DNA from: a virus
IMG/VR virus record: IMGVR_UViG_3300043436_002927
Location: 1 to 34,959 of that record
Strand: one strand, 5' to 3'
DNA: 34,959 nt
Part shown: positions 20,096 through 28,099 of the stretch, piece after piece
Layout: every line of letters starts with the position of its first letter
How positions within the stretch are numbered: position 1 is the stretch's first letter
Notes under the pieces: model-generated
Database searches by the model: none
What the model saw: only the letters and a program-made list of their open reading frames with translations
What the model was told of the DNA's origin: nothing
Position numbers and translations under genes: made by a program

Positions 20096-21064
20096 ATGGC
20101 TGCTGAAACCAATAGTATTGAAACATACGACCGAGTTAATAACAAAGAAAGCGTAACTGAAAAGTTAAAGCAATTTGAACGTGAAGAAACCCCTGTTTAT
20201 GGTAGTGCAAAAAAAGTTGCAGCAAGAAATCTTTATGAAGAATGGCTGGAAGATAGTATGAATGCAGTGCCTTCAAATACTGCCATTTTACAAGGTGATG
20301 AAATTGGTGCTGCACAAGCGCAAACATTACCTTCACGCCGTGGCAATCATACGCAGATTTATAAAGATACTTATGCAGTGTCACGTTCGGCACAGCAAGT
20401 TGCGCCTTATGGGTATGACAAAGAGTTAGTGCGCATACGTGGGAAAGCAGTTAAAAACATGAAACGAACCATTGAGCAATCTTTGGTTGGTAATTCTGCA
20501 TCTCAAGCATCTGCTGGGGGAACTGGTGGTTTAATGGCTGGATTAGAAAGTATTATTAGCACTAATGCTTCTCGTGGTGCTGGCGGTACTGGAACTGGTT
20601 GGAATAGCGGAACTAAATTATTTGCTGCACCAACAGACGGAACTCAACGTGTTTTAGATGAAACAACTGTTTTTAACGATGTGCTTAGACTTGCTTATGA
20701 CAATGGCTATCCTATTAAAAATGGACGTATGATTATGGGTAATTCTGCTGTCGTTGATAGGATTTCTAAAACTTTCACTGGTAATCAGTCACGTCAAACA
20801 GAAGATAAAAACAAAGTCAATAATTATATTGACATGATACAATCAACTATGGGCGATACGTTTATTGTTAAGCGTAATCCTCGTGTGCGTCAAAGAACAT
20901 TGTTGATTGTGGATATGTCTGAAATTGAATTGCGCACAGTGCAGGATATTAAATATAAAGCCTTGCCTATGACGCATGATGCGGAACGTGAAACCTTAAT
21001 TGCTGAGTTGACGATGATTTGCCGTGAAAAAGCACAAATCGTTATTGCAGATTTAACAACTTAA
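20096..21064 (+). CDS. Major capsid protein, SU10/DUF5309-like (322 aa)
   Basis: This is the HK97-fold shell subunit. Its features match the SU10 major head family: RNLYEEWLEDSMNAVPSNTA near residues 43-62, RRGNHTQIYKDTYAVSRSAQ (about 81-100), EQSLVGNSA, a Gly/Ala-rich loop GTGGLMAGLESIISTNASRG, and the P-domain with NSAVVDRISKTFTGNQSRQT. The end ELTMICREKAQIVIADLTT is typical. GGAG precedes the ATG at good spacing. A strong terminator follows, so this gene and those before it may be more abundant as message than the genes after it. Confidence 0.92.
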   Translation: MAAETNSIETYDRVNNKESVTEKLKQFEREETPVYGSAKKVAARNLYEEWLEDSMNAVPSNTAILQGDEIGAAQAQTLPSRRGNHTQIYKDTYAVSRSAQQVAPYGYDKELVRIRGKAVKNMKRTIEQSLVGNSASQASAGGTGGLMAGLESIISTNASRGAGGTGTGWNSGTKLFAAPTDGTQRVLDETTVFNDVLRLAYDNGYPIKNGRMIMGNSAVVDRISKTFTGNQSRQTEDKNKVNNYIDMIQSTMGDTFIVKRNPRVRQRTLLIVDMSEIELRTVQDIKYKALPMTHDAERETLIAELTMICREKAQIVIADLTT

Positions 21065-21074
21065 TTATCATGAT

Positions 21075-21097
21075 GGGGGGATTTCTCCCCCCTTTTT
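21075..21097 (+). terminator. Intrinsic terminator after the major capsid gene
   Basis: GGGGGGA (21075-21081) pairs with TCCCCCC (21086-21092) around a four-base loop, followed by five T residues, ten bases after the capsid stop. No promoter was recognised for the genes that follow, so partial read-through is expected. Confidence 0.85.
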
Positions 21098-21110
21098 CAC
21101 AGAGGGTTTT

Positions 21111-21902
21111 ATGTCAATAATTGAAAGAACAAATAGTAACACAATAGATTATAAAGATGGCGCAACTTCGCTTTTCAAAATCACATCACGCAGCGGTGGC
21201 TTTACTGACCCGCAGGATTATTCGCAAGATTATGATGATTTTTTAGGGGATAGCTTGCATGGTTATTATAGCGGTGCAAAAGGCACTGACGCACAAGGGG
21301 TTGCGCCAACTGTTGCAACTACAGGAGCATTTAGAGCTAAAGGGCATATGTTAATGACTTGTGGTGACACAACAGTTGTTGCCGAAAGCTTATCATCATT
21401 AACTAAAGGGTTAAATTACAATCCTTCGTATGGCACAATTTACATGAAAACGGCAATCGTGTTAGATGCAATCACAAACGTTTCTGTTAATGTTGGTTTT
21501 TCTGATACATTAGCAACCACCACACTTGAAGAGCCTTTCAGCATATCAGGAACTACTATAACCAGTAACGCAACTGATGCAGTGTGTTTTGTGTTTGATA
21601 CGGCGCAAACAAATGATTTTTTTCATTGTCAAGGCGTGAAAGCTGATGTGGATACTGCAATTTTCAACACTGGAATTGCACCAGTTGCAAACACAACTAT
21701 AATTTTAGAAATTGAGATTGATACATCTGGTAACGCTAAGTTCTGGATTAATAATGCGTTGGTTCGCACTGTTGCAAATGCAGTGACTGCCACGGCTTTA
21801 TTAACTCCAATTATTACTATAATGGCTCGCACAACAGCGGTTCGCACATTATACGCTGATTATATCTTTATCACACAAAAACGCAGCACATCTGTTGCAT
21901 AA
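21111..21902 (+). CDS. Virion protein with ConA-like beta-sandwich end (263 aa)
   Basis: The protein is Thr/Ala-rich and beta-structured. Residues about 90-260 have the layout of a lectin-like jelly roll: a strand series around YMKTAIVLDAITNVSVNVGF, then ILEIEIDTSGNAKFWINNAL and LLTPIITIMARTTAVRTLYA before a final strand. It lies immediately after the capsid gene, where head decoration or fibre proteins are common. It has no catalytic motif. A decoration or surface-binding role is inferred. Confidence 0.6.
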   Translation: MSIIERTNSNTIDYKDGATSLFKITSRSGGFTDPQDYSQDYDDFLGDSLHGYYSGAKGTDAQGVAPTVATTGAFRAKGHMLMTCGDTTVVAESLSSLTKGLNYNPSYGTIYMKTAIVLDAITNVSVNVGFSDTLATTTLEEPFSISGTTITSNATDAVCFVFDTAQTNDFFHCQGVKADVDTAIFNTGIAPVANTTIILEIEIDTSGNAKFWINNALVRTVANAVTATALLTPIITIMARTTAVRTLYADYIFITQKRSTSVA

Positions 21903-21914
21903 GGAAATATTAAT

Positions 21915-22409
21915 ATGACAAAAAAAACATCAAACTTAATCAAAGCAAATAATGATGGCATGGTTTTAGGATTAAAAAACGCAGGTGCTTTATATTCTGA
22001 AACCGCTGCTTTAAGCGCAACAATTAACCCGCCTAGATGGCGTTCATTTAAGGCTGATTTTAGCAATGCAAATGTGTTTGAGCAATTAAACGCTTTAAGT
22101 GGCGCATCTAATTCGGGGCAGAACACATTTATTAATATTGATTTTTCAGGGTCTAATTTTACTAATGCTGATTTTACTTATTTTGCAAATGAACAGGCAA
22201 GAAATTCTGGTATTTTAAGTGGCTTAATAATGCAGGGCTGCAAATTTCATGATTGCGCATTTGATAATGCAATTATGGCTTACACTGATGTGCGTTGGAG
22301 TGATTTTACTGGTGCAACAGGCTTGGAAACTGTCGTAATTGCTGAATATATAGATGGCAATGCTAAATCTGGGTCTGTTGCTTATAGATTTGGTTGTGTG
22401 GGGCTATAA
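21915..22409 (+). CDS. Pentapeptide-repeat-like virion-region protein (164 aa)
   Basis: AAGGAA precedes the ATG. From about residue 75 the sequence falls in five-residue steps with a central Phe or Leu: IDFSG, SNFTN, ADFTY, then after a break CKFHD, CAFDN and SDFTG. This is the A(D/N)LXX pattern of right-handed square beta helices. The N-terminal 70 residues are not repetitive (MTKKTSNLIKANNDGMVLGL). Such repeats serve binding in many contexts, including DNA mimicry. In this position a structural or surface role is more likely. Function unknown. Confidence 0.6.
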   Translation: MTKKTSNLIKANNDGMVLGLKNAGALYSETAALSATINPPRWRSFKADFSNANVFEQLNALSGASNSGQNTFINIDFSGSNFTNADFTYFANEQARNSGILSGLIMQGCKFHDCAFDNAIMAYTDVRWSDFTGATGLETVVIAEYIDGNAKSGSVAYRFGCVGL

Positions 22410-22412
22410 TCT

Positions 22413-22766
22413 ATGCTTATAGACAAAACGATTAGCGAAAGTGGCTTGGTTCGGGAGTATTATCAAGAAGGTGATACGATTGTTGCAGCAGTTTTGCGCA
22501 ACCGCCCTAATGAGCAAAAGCACATGAAGTTATGTGCTGAATTGAAAAATTCATTTGATATTCACGCCATGAAAAATCAAACTTTCACTATCGCTAGAAT
22601 ACCAGAGGACATTTGGATTAAAATATTAAATGACGCTGGTATTGTTGAGCCATTTAGTGAGGAAGCAATAAATTATGTGCAAGGCGTTATATTAACCAAC
22701 GATGATTACGCTGCATTTAGAACTGCCCCTGAGAAAGTAATTAGCCATCAAACAAAATGGGTTTAA
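22413..22766 (+). CDS. Hypothetical protein of the head region (117 aa)
   Basis: The gene starts three bases after the preceding stop. The protein MLIDKTISESGLVREYYQEG has an alpha/beta character with the helix QKHMKLCAELKNSFDIHAMK and the segment ARIPEDIWIKILNDAGIVEP. It is not recognised. By position it belongs to the virion set between capsid and adaptor genes. It is followed by the next gene with no space. Shine-Dalgarno is weak, so coupling is probable. Confidence 0.5.
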   Translation: MLIDKTISESGLVREYYQEGDTIVAAVLRNRPNEQKHMKLCAELKNSFDIHAMKNQTFTIARIPEDIWIKILNDAGIVEPFSEEAINYVQGVILTNDDYAAFRTAPEKVISHQTKWV

Positions 22767-22767
22767 C

Positions 22768-23103
22768 ATGAGAGAAGCCACACAAATAAGCAGTGAAACT
22801 GCAACTATAGCAACAGGGCAGACAAAAACTGGTAATATAGCCACTTGTAATAAATTAATTGGCTTAATTGTCCCTAGCACATGGAACGGCACTAATTTGA
22901 CATTTGAAGCAGCAACTTCAGCAGGTGGGACTTATTATCCAGTGCGTCAACCTGATGATATAGGCGATTTAGTGACTATTGCAGCAACCGCAAGCACGTA
23001 TATTCCCTTTAACGTAACTGAGATGTTTGCCTTTCAATATTTTAGGCTGGTTAGTGATACTGTTGCAGCAAGTAATATTGTTTTTACCTTAATTTATAAG
23101 TGA
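22768..23103 (+). CDS. Beta-rich virion protein (111 aa)
   Basis: Sequence MREATQISSETATIATGQTK is followed by LIVPSTWNGTNLTFEAATSA and a final strand FQYFRLVSDTVAASNIVFTL. This pattern, with the W.G..LTFE.. core and an end that reads as a jelly-roll strand, recurs in small phage proteins encoded near adaptors and fibres and may be a decoration or fibre head-binding domain. No catalytic residues are seen. The start follows the upstream stop by one base. Confidence 0.55.
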   Translation: MREATQISSETATIATGQTKTGNIATCNKLIGLIVPSTWNGTNLTFEAATSAGGTYYPVRQPDDIGDLVTIAATASTYIPFNVTEMFAFQYFRLVSDTVAASNIVFTLIYK

Positions 23104-23107
23104 TTTT

Positions 23108-23728
23108 ATGATTGCAAACTACAATGAATTGGTGGATAAATTAGAAACATGGCTAAGACGTGATAATTTAGCAGCTGATATTCCAACGCTAATTCGTTTC
23201 GGTGAGCAGCAATTAATGTTTCAGCTTAAAGTTCCTGAAATGATTTTGCGAACATCTATTAGTGTTGTCTCTGGCAGTGGAACTGCAACATTACCTGCAA
23301 ACTTTCTTGCTATTCGTTCGTTATCCAATGGTGATATTGTTATGCGCAACAAAACCACCGCAAATATGATGCGTGATGATGATGGCATAACTAATAACAT
23401 TCCACTAGATTATAGTATTAATGGCAGTAATTTATTAGTGCGCCCTATTGCAAACAGCACTGTTAGTTTGTTACTTGAATATTGGGGTTTTCCTACTTTT
23501 CTATCTAGCAGTAATCAAACTAACTCTATTTTGACAAAATACCCTAGCTTGTATTTATATTCTGCTTTAATATTTGGTTATGATTTAGTGCGCCATAGTG
23601 AGCAGCTTAAATCTGCAATGTTTCATTATAATACGCAACTTGGATTAGCTAACAATATGGCAAATTACATGCTAAATGGCAACCCACAAGCGTCACCGCA
23701 AAGTAATAAAAGGAGATATATACCGTAA
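23108..23728 (+). CDS. Head-tail adaptor protein (206 aa)
   Basis: The pattern YNELVDKLETWLRRDNLAAD, then FGEQQLMFQLKVPEM, a beta segment TATLPANFLAIRSL and the closing helices LYLYSALIFGYDLVRHSEQL plus a hydrophobic helix is that of phage adaptors of the P22 gp4/SU10 adaptor type, which bind as twelve copies below the portal. Length agrees. It is followed without a gap by the next gene. Role: it connects the portal with the tail hub and closes the filled head. Confidence 0.82.
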   Translation: MIANYNELVDKLETWLRRDNLAADIPTLIRFGEQQLMFQLKVPEMILRTSISVVSGSGTATLPANFLAIRSLSNGDIVMRNKTTANMMRDDDGITNNIPLDYSINGSNLLVRPIANSTVSLLLEYWGFPTFLSSSNQTNSILTKYPSLYLYSALIFGYDLVRHSEQLKSAMFHYNTQLGLANNMANYMLNGNPQASPQSNKRRYIP

Positions 23729-24165
23729 TGACTGTTAATGTTCCATATATCAATAAAAATGTGTTGACGCCAAATGAAAGCGGTGATTGGTTTCAAACCG
23801 AGTTTGATGTAAAAGAAATATTAGCGCAAGGGTTCGGTAGGTTGCAATTATCATTGCCAATTCAATCGCCAACGGATAGCACTGCATATTTGCCGTTAAT
23901 GAATACCCGATTTCCATTGACTATAAAAAGCCTAACCGCAAAAACAGATGCGGGGACATGCACAGTTGCAATTAAAATTAACGGCACAAATGTTACCAGC
24001 CTTAGTGCGGTGGCAGTGACAAGCACAGAGGCAACCACGGCTGCAACTGCTGCAAATACCATGGCGATAGGTGATGATTTAACTATTACGCCTAGCAGCG
24101 TTTCTGGCGTTGGTTGGCTTTATATTAATATATGGTGCGATAGAACTGGTGCGGGGACTGCATGA
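23728..24165 (+). CDS. Beta-sandwich virion protein (145 aa)
   Basis: ATG at 23728 overlaps the adaptor stop by one base and follows AAGGAG in the adaptor coding sequence. The first 60 residues (MTVNVPYINKNVLTPNESGD) are mixed and the rest is beta-rich: TIKSLTAKTDAGTCTVAIKI, then TSTEATTAATAANTMAIGDD and GVGWLYINIWCDRTG. This resembles phage fibre/knob or decoration jelly rolls with an INGT...A loop. No enzyme motif. Probably a tail or head surface protein. Confidence 0.55.
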   Translation: MTVNVPYINKNVLTPNESGDWFQTEFDVKEILAQGFGRLQLSLPIQSPTDSTAYLPLMNTRFPLTIKSLTAKTDAGTCTVAIKINGTNVTSLSAVAVTSTEATTAATAANTMAIGDDLTITPSSVSGVGWLYINIWCDRTGAGTA

Positions 24166-25124
24166 GTGGTTTTGTTAGTTTGGGAGGCGGTGGTATTATT
24201 GGTTCGGGCGCAAACCCTAACTTCGCAACCACGTTATATACTGGTAACGGTAGCACGCAAAGCATTGTTACGGGTAAAAATAATGCTGCGGGGAGTTTGA
24301 CTTGGATTAAAAGCAGAACTTTAGTAGAATCTCATTCTATATACAATACAGCAAGAGGGGCGCAATTAGCATTAAATTCAGATAATGCGAATGGTAATAT
24401 ACCTGCAGCATCAGGCTTAACCGTTTTTAATAGCAATGGATTTTCTATTGGCAATAATTCAAGTGTAAATAATAATCTCACAAATTATGTTGCATGGACA
24501 TTCTTAGAGGCTGCAGGGTTCTTTGATGTTGTGAGTTATACAGGCACAGCTAGCGACCCTTTAATTCTCTCTCATAACTTGGGAGTTGAAGTTGGTTGCA
24601 TTATTGTAAAACGAACTGATGCCTCTGGTGATTGGAGGGTATATCATAGAAGTTTAGGAAGTGCTGATAATAGCCTTAGATTAAACAGCACCTCGCCAAT
24701 CGACACTTTTTCTTTGTTTTTTACTAACCCAACAACAACAGATTTCGGGGTTAGGGGTAATATTCCATTTGTAGGAAGTCGCCCCGACGTAAATGCCAAT
24801 AGTGGCTCATACATAGCTTATTTATTTGCACACAACCCCAATAAAAAAATTGCTTGTGATAGCTTTGTAACAGATGCAAGTAATAACGCTATAGTGAATT
24901 GTGGGTTTAGACCGAAATGGTTGTTGACAAAAGCTAAAGACTTAACTGATGGTTGGACAATGCTTGATACAACAAGAGGTTGGACAGGTTCAAATGATAA
25001 GTTTTTACAGCCAGAAAGCTCTAATTTTGAAGTCACGGGAGATGCAGGAGGGGGAACAACCAGCAATGGTTTTGATATATCGCTTGGTGCAAGCAGAACT
25101 TACATCTACATAGCGATAGGGTAG
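24162..25124 (+). CDS. Phage tail/virion protein with DUF7483-like repeats (320 aa)
   Basis: After a Gly-rich start (MSGFVSLGGGGIIGSGANPN) the sequence shows three related segments of about 90 residues: WIKSRTLVESHSIYNTARGA, IIVKRTDASGDWRVYHRSLG and WLLTKAKDLTDGWTMLDTTR. Each has a (W/I)xxK core, a W/H.xxY or D strand and an N.xFLxxxxS turn. The SYTGTASDPLILSHNLGVEV and YIAYLFAHNPNKKIAC blocks match a family found in tail proteins of marine podoviruses (DUF7483-like, by memory). It would form a trimer-like beta structure in the tail. No enzyme residues. Confidence 0.65.
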   Translation: MSGFVSLGGGGIIGSGANPNFATTLYTGNGSTQSIVTGKNNAAGSLTWIKSRTLVESHSIYNTARGAQLALNSDNANGNIPAASGLTVFNSNGFSIGNNSSVNNNLTNYVAWTFLEAAGFFDVVSYTGTASDPLILSHNLGVEVGCIIVKRTDASGDWRVYHRSLGSADNSLRLNSTSPIDTFSLFFTNPTTTDFGVRGNIPFVGSRPDVNANSGSYIAYLFAHNPNKKIACDSFVTDASNNAIVNCGFRPKWLLTKAKDLTDGWTMLDTTRGWTGSNDKFLQPESSNFEVTGDAGGGTTSNGFDISLGASRTYIYIAIG

Positions 25125-25126
25125 CC

Positions 25127-26902
25127 ATGTCATATAAAGCCGCCCCTATACGATTTGCACCAACGCTAAACCCTAATAGCGATGAAACTAACCAGAATAC
25201 GGTTGGGATTATTGATGCGCAAAACATACGTTTTTTTCGTGGTGGCATTGAAAAAATGGGCGGTTGGACTGGTATATTATTGAACAAATCTATAAGCGGC
25301 AAGCCTCGTTCAATTCTAACATTTGAGCGTGCAAATAAAATATGGACTATTATCGGCACTCACACAAAGTTATATGCAAGGCGTGCAGGGCAACTTTATA
25401 ACATCACTCCCCTTGTCACAGTTGCCACTGCAACACTTGGCACTAATCCGCTTGCGGTTGTTAATACCACGCCAACAATTACAGTTACATACACAACGCA
25501 CGGCTTGGCGGTTGGTGATAAAATTAAGCTATCGGGCGCAAGTGATACAGGCGGAATATTAGCAGCTGCGATTAATAAAGAGCATGTTGTTGTAACCACG
25601 CCAACAGCTAACACATTCACAATCACGGCAGCAACCAATGCAACCAGCACAGTAAGCGGTGGCGGTGCTGCGGTTCAGATATTCAAAGAAATTGCAGCGG
25701 GTGAAGCTGATGCTAATAGTTCCTATGGTGCATGGATTGGCACGCCTTGGAATACATCAATAAATGCTTGGGTGGTGCAGGCGGATAGCAGCTTATTAAC
25801 AATACCTCGTGTATGGTGGCAAGCAACATTTGGCGATACTTGGGTTGGAGGCACTGGCAACGGCGGGGGCGTTTATAAGTGGGAGGGTGACGAGACTGTT
25901 TCGGCTTCATTAATTGCAAATGCACCTAATGCAAATTGGGGTTGGGTTGAAGATGCTAGATTATGTTTGCTTAAAGGTAATATTGTTTATAATAGCGACA
26001 CAGGCGATTTCACCAACTGGACGCCTAGTAGTTCAACAAGTGCTTATGAGGACGCAAAAGAAGATGCAATAAACCTTATTTCGCAAATTAACGTTGGCGG
26101 AATAAATTATGTGTTTGATGAATATTCAAATGTATTTACGCTGCGTTGGGTTGGTGGTTCGGTAAAATGGGTATGGCAACAAATAACTAATACAGTAGGT
26201 ATTATTGCGCCTTATGCAAGAATTGAGCGTGGTGGTATTGTCTATTTTATGGGGCAGGATAACATTTATTATATGAATGGCAGCATTATTGAGCCGTTGC
26301 CAAATAACACACTTTATAAATATATTTATAATGACATAAAAACCTCGCAAAAACGCAAATGTTTTATGTGGTATAATGCAAAGTTTGATGAAATATGGGG
26401 GCATTATCCATCGGGCGGTGCAACCGAAAACGATAGATGTTTTATATTCAATCTTAAGGAAGCAACTTGGAATAGGTTAACATCGCTAGACAGAACTGCT
26501 TATGATAGGGCTGGAGAAGTATTTGAAACGCCATTGCTTGCATCATCAAATGGCACACTATATCAGCATGAAGTTGGCTATAATGACGGCGCAAATGCAA
26601 TGAATAGCTCGTTTCAAACGTCATTTCAAGCTAACAGTGAAGGCAAATATTATACCGAAGTTGAAGGCATGGAATTAGACGCTATTTTAACAGGCAACAT
26701 GACAATTTCATTGCTTGGTAAGCATAGGCAAAATGAAATTGGCAATGTGCTTGCGTCATTTGCAATAACAGAAACAACAAAAGCTATAGATTGCATAAAA
26801 GAAACTCGCTATTTATCATGGAAGTTTGAAAGCAACGTGTTAAATGGCTATTTTAGAGTTGGTGGTTATCGTCAATTTATTAATCGTGGAGGCGAATTTT
26901 AA
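25127..26902 (+). CDS. Tail hub/nozzle protein, P22 gp10-like (591 aa)
   Basis: The protein follows the order of gp10-like packaged-DNA stabilisation proteins: an N-terminal NTVGIIDAQNIRFFRGGIEK motif, an Ig-like insertion, WNTSINAWVVQADSSL and a beta-propeller with blades such as VYFMGQDNIYYMNGSIIEPL and DEIWGHYPSGG. Residues about 100-190 (VTYTTHGLAVGDKIKLSGAS then an NTFTI strand) form a small beta domain like the E1-FCCH fold found in many tail proteins. The C-terminal ENGRY-like RVGGYRQFINRGGEF matches the hub end. It closes the tail channel. It overlaps the next gene by one base. Confidence 0.8.
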   Translation: MSYKAAPIRFAPTLNPNSDETNQNTVGIIDAQNIRFFRGGIEKMGGWTGILLNKSISGKPRSILTFERANKIWTIIGTHTKLYARRAGQLYNITPLVTVATATLGTNPLAVVNTTPTITVTYTTHGLAVGDKIKLSGASDTGGILAAAINKEHVVVTTPTANTFTITAATNATSTVSGGGAAVQIFKEIAAGEADANSSYGAWIGTPWNTSINAWVVQADSSLLTIPRVWWQATFGDTWVGGTGNGGGVYKWEGDETVSASLIANAPNANWGWVEDARLCLLKGNIVYNSDTGDFTNWTPSSSTSAYEDAKEDAINLISQINVGGINYVFDEYSNVFTLRWVGGSVKWVWQQITNTVGIIAPYARIERGGIVYFMGQDNIYYMNGSIIEPLPNNTLYKYIYNDIKTSQKRKCFMWYNAKFDEIWGHYPSGGATENDRCFIFNLKEATWNRLTSLDRTAYDRAGEVFETPLLASSNGTLYQHEVGYNDGANAMNSSFQTSFQANSEGKYYTEVEGMELDAILTGNMTISLLGKHRQNEIGNVLASFAITETTKAIDCIKETRYLSWKFESNVLNGYFRVGGYRQFINRGGEF

Positions 26903-27141
26903 TGCTTGTTGTTTCTAATAATATAGAGTATAATCAGCTTGTTAGAATCGTTCAAGAATTAACGCAAAAAGTTGATGAGCTTGAAAGAAGAACTGATTTC
27001 AATATTGAAAATTGGCGTGGTGGCGTAACAAACGTAACCATAGATAGAGCATACGATGCAAATAGCACAACGCTAGATGAAATTGCAGATGTTCTAGGCA
27101 CACTTATTAATGATTTACTTGAAGCGGAGGTTCTAAAATAA
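26902..27141 (+). CDS. Small coiled-coil tail protein (79 aa)
   Basis: The start overlaps the hub stop (TAATG). The first 40 residues are a coiled coil (IVQELTQKVDELERRTDFNI), followed by NWRGGVTNVTIDRAYDANST and a helix ending EIADVLGTLINDLLEAEVLK. The small size and position between hub and GNAT-like gene agree with a minor tail or internal virion component. No known family. GGAGG is in the preceding sequence at 26889-26893. Confidence 0.55.
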   Translation: MLVVSNNIEYNQLVRIVQELTQKVDELERRTDFNIENWRGGVTNVTIDRAYDANSTTLDEIADVLGTLINDLLEAEVLK

Positions 27142-27533
27142 TGACATTTACAGTTAAGAAATACGAACCCAAAGACCATGCTTTGCTTGCTGAATGGTGG
27201 ACTGGTTGGGGGTGGGCTGTAATTATTCCTTCTTGGTTACCTGATTTTGGATTGATTGTTTCTCTAAATGATGTTCCAATATTTGCAGGCTTTTTAATTG
27301 AAACAAACACATGCAATGCAATCATTGAGTGGGTAATAAGCAACCCTACAAAAAAAGAAGGCAGAGAGCAAGCTAAAGAGTATTTATTGACTATGCTTTC
27401 TGATTACGCAAGCAAAAGAGGTTATGACAATGTGTTTTTAATGACCCCTAGCAAGCATTTAATAAACACCGCTGAGAAACAAGGTTTTTGTGGAACAAGC
27501 GATTTGAAACATTGTGTAAAAAAGGTAAATTAA
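27141..27533 (+). CDS. GNAT-fold protein, T7 gp13-like position (130 aa)
   Basis: Residues 1-130 have the GNAT order: N-terminal strand FTVKKYEPKDHALLAEWW, then DVPIFAGFLIETNTCNAIIE, the helix REQAKEYLLTMLSDYASKRG, the strand NVFLMTP and a final QGFCG turn. The canonical Q/RxxGxG/A acetyl-CoA loop is not clear, so catalysis is doubtful. Podoviruses related to T7 carry a GNAT-fold protein (gp13-like) just before the ejection-core genes, and this gene occupies the same place. Role as ejection helper inferred; active acetyltransferase is not supported. Confidence 0.65.
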   Translation: MTFTVKKYEPKDHALLAEWWTGWGWAVIIPSWLPDFGLIVSLNDVPIFAGFLIETNTCNAIIEWVISNPTKKEGREQAKEYLLTMLSDYASKRGYDNVFLMTPSKHLINTAEKQGFCGTSDLKHCVKKVN

Positions 27534-27534
27534 G

Positions 27535-28098
27535 ATGGCAATTTCAACAGGTGCAGCAATATTAGGAAGTGCAGCAATAGGCGCATTAAGCGGTGGTAAA
27601 AACAAGACATCAACACAATCAACTGCACCAGTATTACCCGAAAACGTGCAAAAAGGCTATGATTTACTTATTAGCAACGCAACTGATTTATCAAAGCAAC
27701 CATATCGTGATATAACTCGCACACGTTATGAGCCAAGCGGAATGTATAACGGCTTGTTTGATAATCCTGAAATGCAAGCATTGCAGCAAGCAAGCGATAG
27801 AGAGTATTTTGCTAATATGCAAGCCCCCGCTCCTGCTCCAGCTCTACAACAACCCACTAATGCACAGGTTAATAATCTATATGGCATGATGCTTAAAAGT
27901 AAATTACAACCTGATAATCTTAATCTTGATGAGCAAGCCTATAACGAACTTGGTGAAAAATATGCAAAGGGCGAGTTTAAGCCAACCGAAAGTAGGGGAT
28001 TGTCATATTTAACCAGTGATAATCCTTTTGTTCTTAAATTATTACGTGATAGCCAACAACGTAATGCTAATTTGCAAAACGCAAGTATGAGAGGCTGA
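27535..28098 (+). CDS. Internal virion protein (T7 gp14-like position, 187 aa)
   Basis: The N-terminus AISTGAAILGSAAIGALSGG is a hydrophobic, Gly/Ala-rich segment that could span a membrane, as in small ejection proteins that make the first pore. The following 160 residues are Gln-rich with helices (LPENVQKGYDLLISNATDLS, MQALQQASDREYFANMQAP). Length is near that of gp14-type proteins. It is followed within a base by the next gene. Identity as an ejection protein is inferred from gene order and composition. Confidence 0.6.
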   Translation: MAISTGAAILGSAAIGALSGGKNKTSTQSTAPVLPENVQKGYDLLISNATDLSKQPYRDITRTRYEPSGMYNGLFDNPEMQALQQASDREYFANMQAPAPAPALQQPTNAQVNNLYGMMLKSKLQPDNLNLDEQAYNELGEKYAKGEFKPTESRGLSYLTSDNPFVLKLLRDSQQRNANLQNASMRG

Positions 28099-28099
28099 T

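Noticed and set aside
27141-27533. Functional acetyltransferase modifying host targets
   Set aside because: The fold looks GNAT-like but the acetyl-CoA pyrophosphate loop is not evident and its place matches structural gp13-like proteins.
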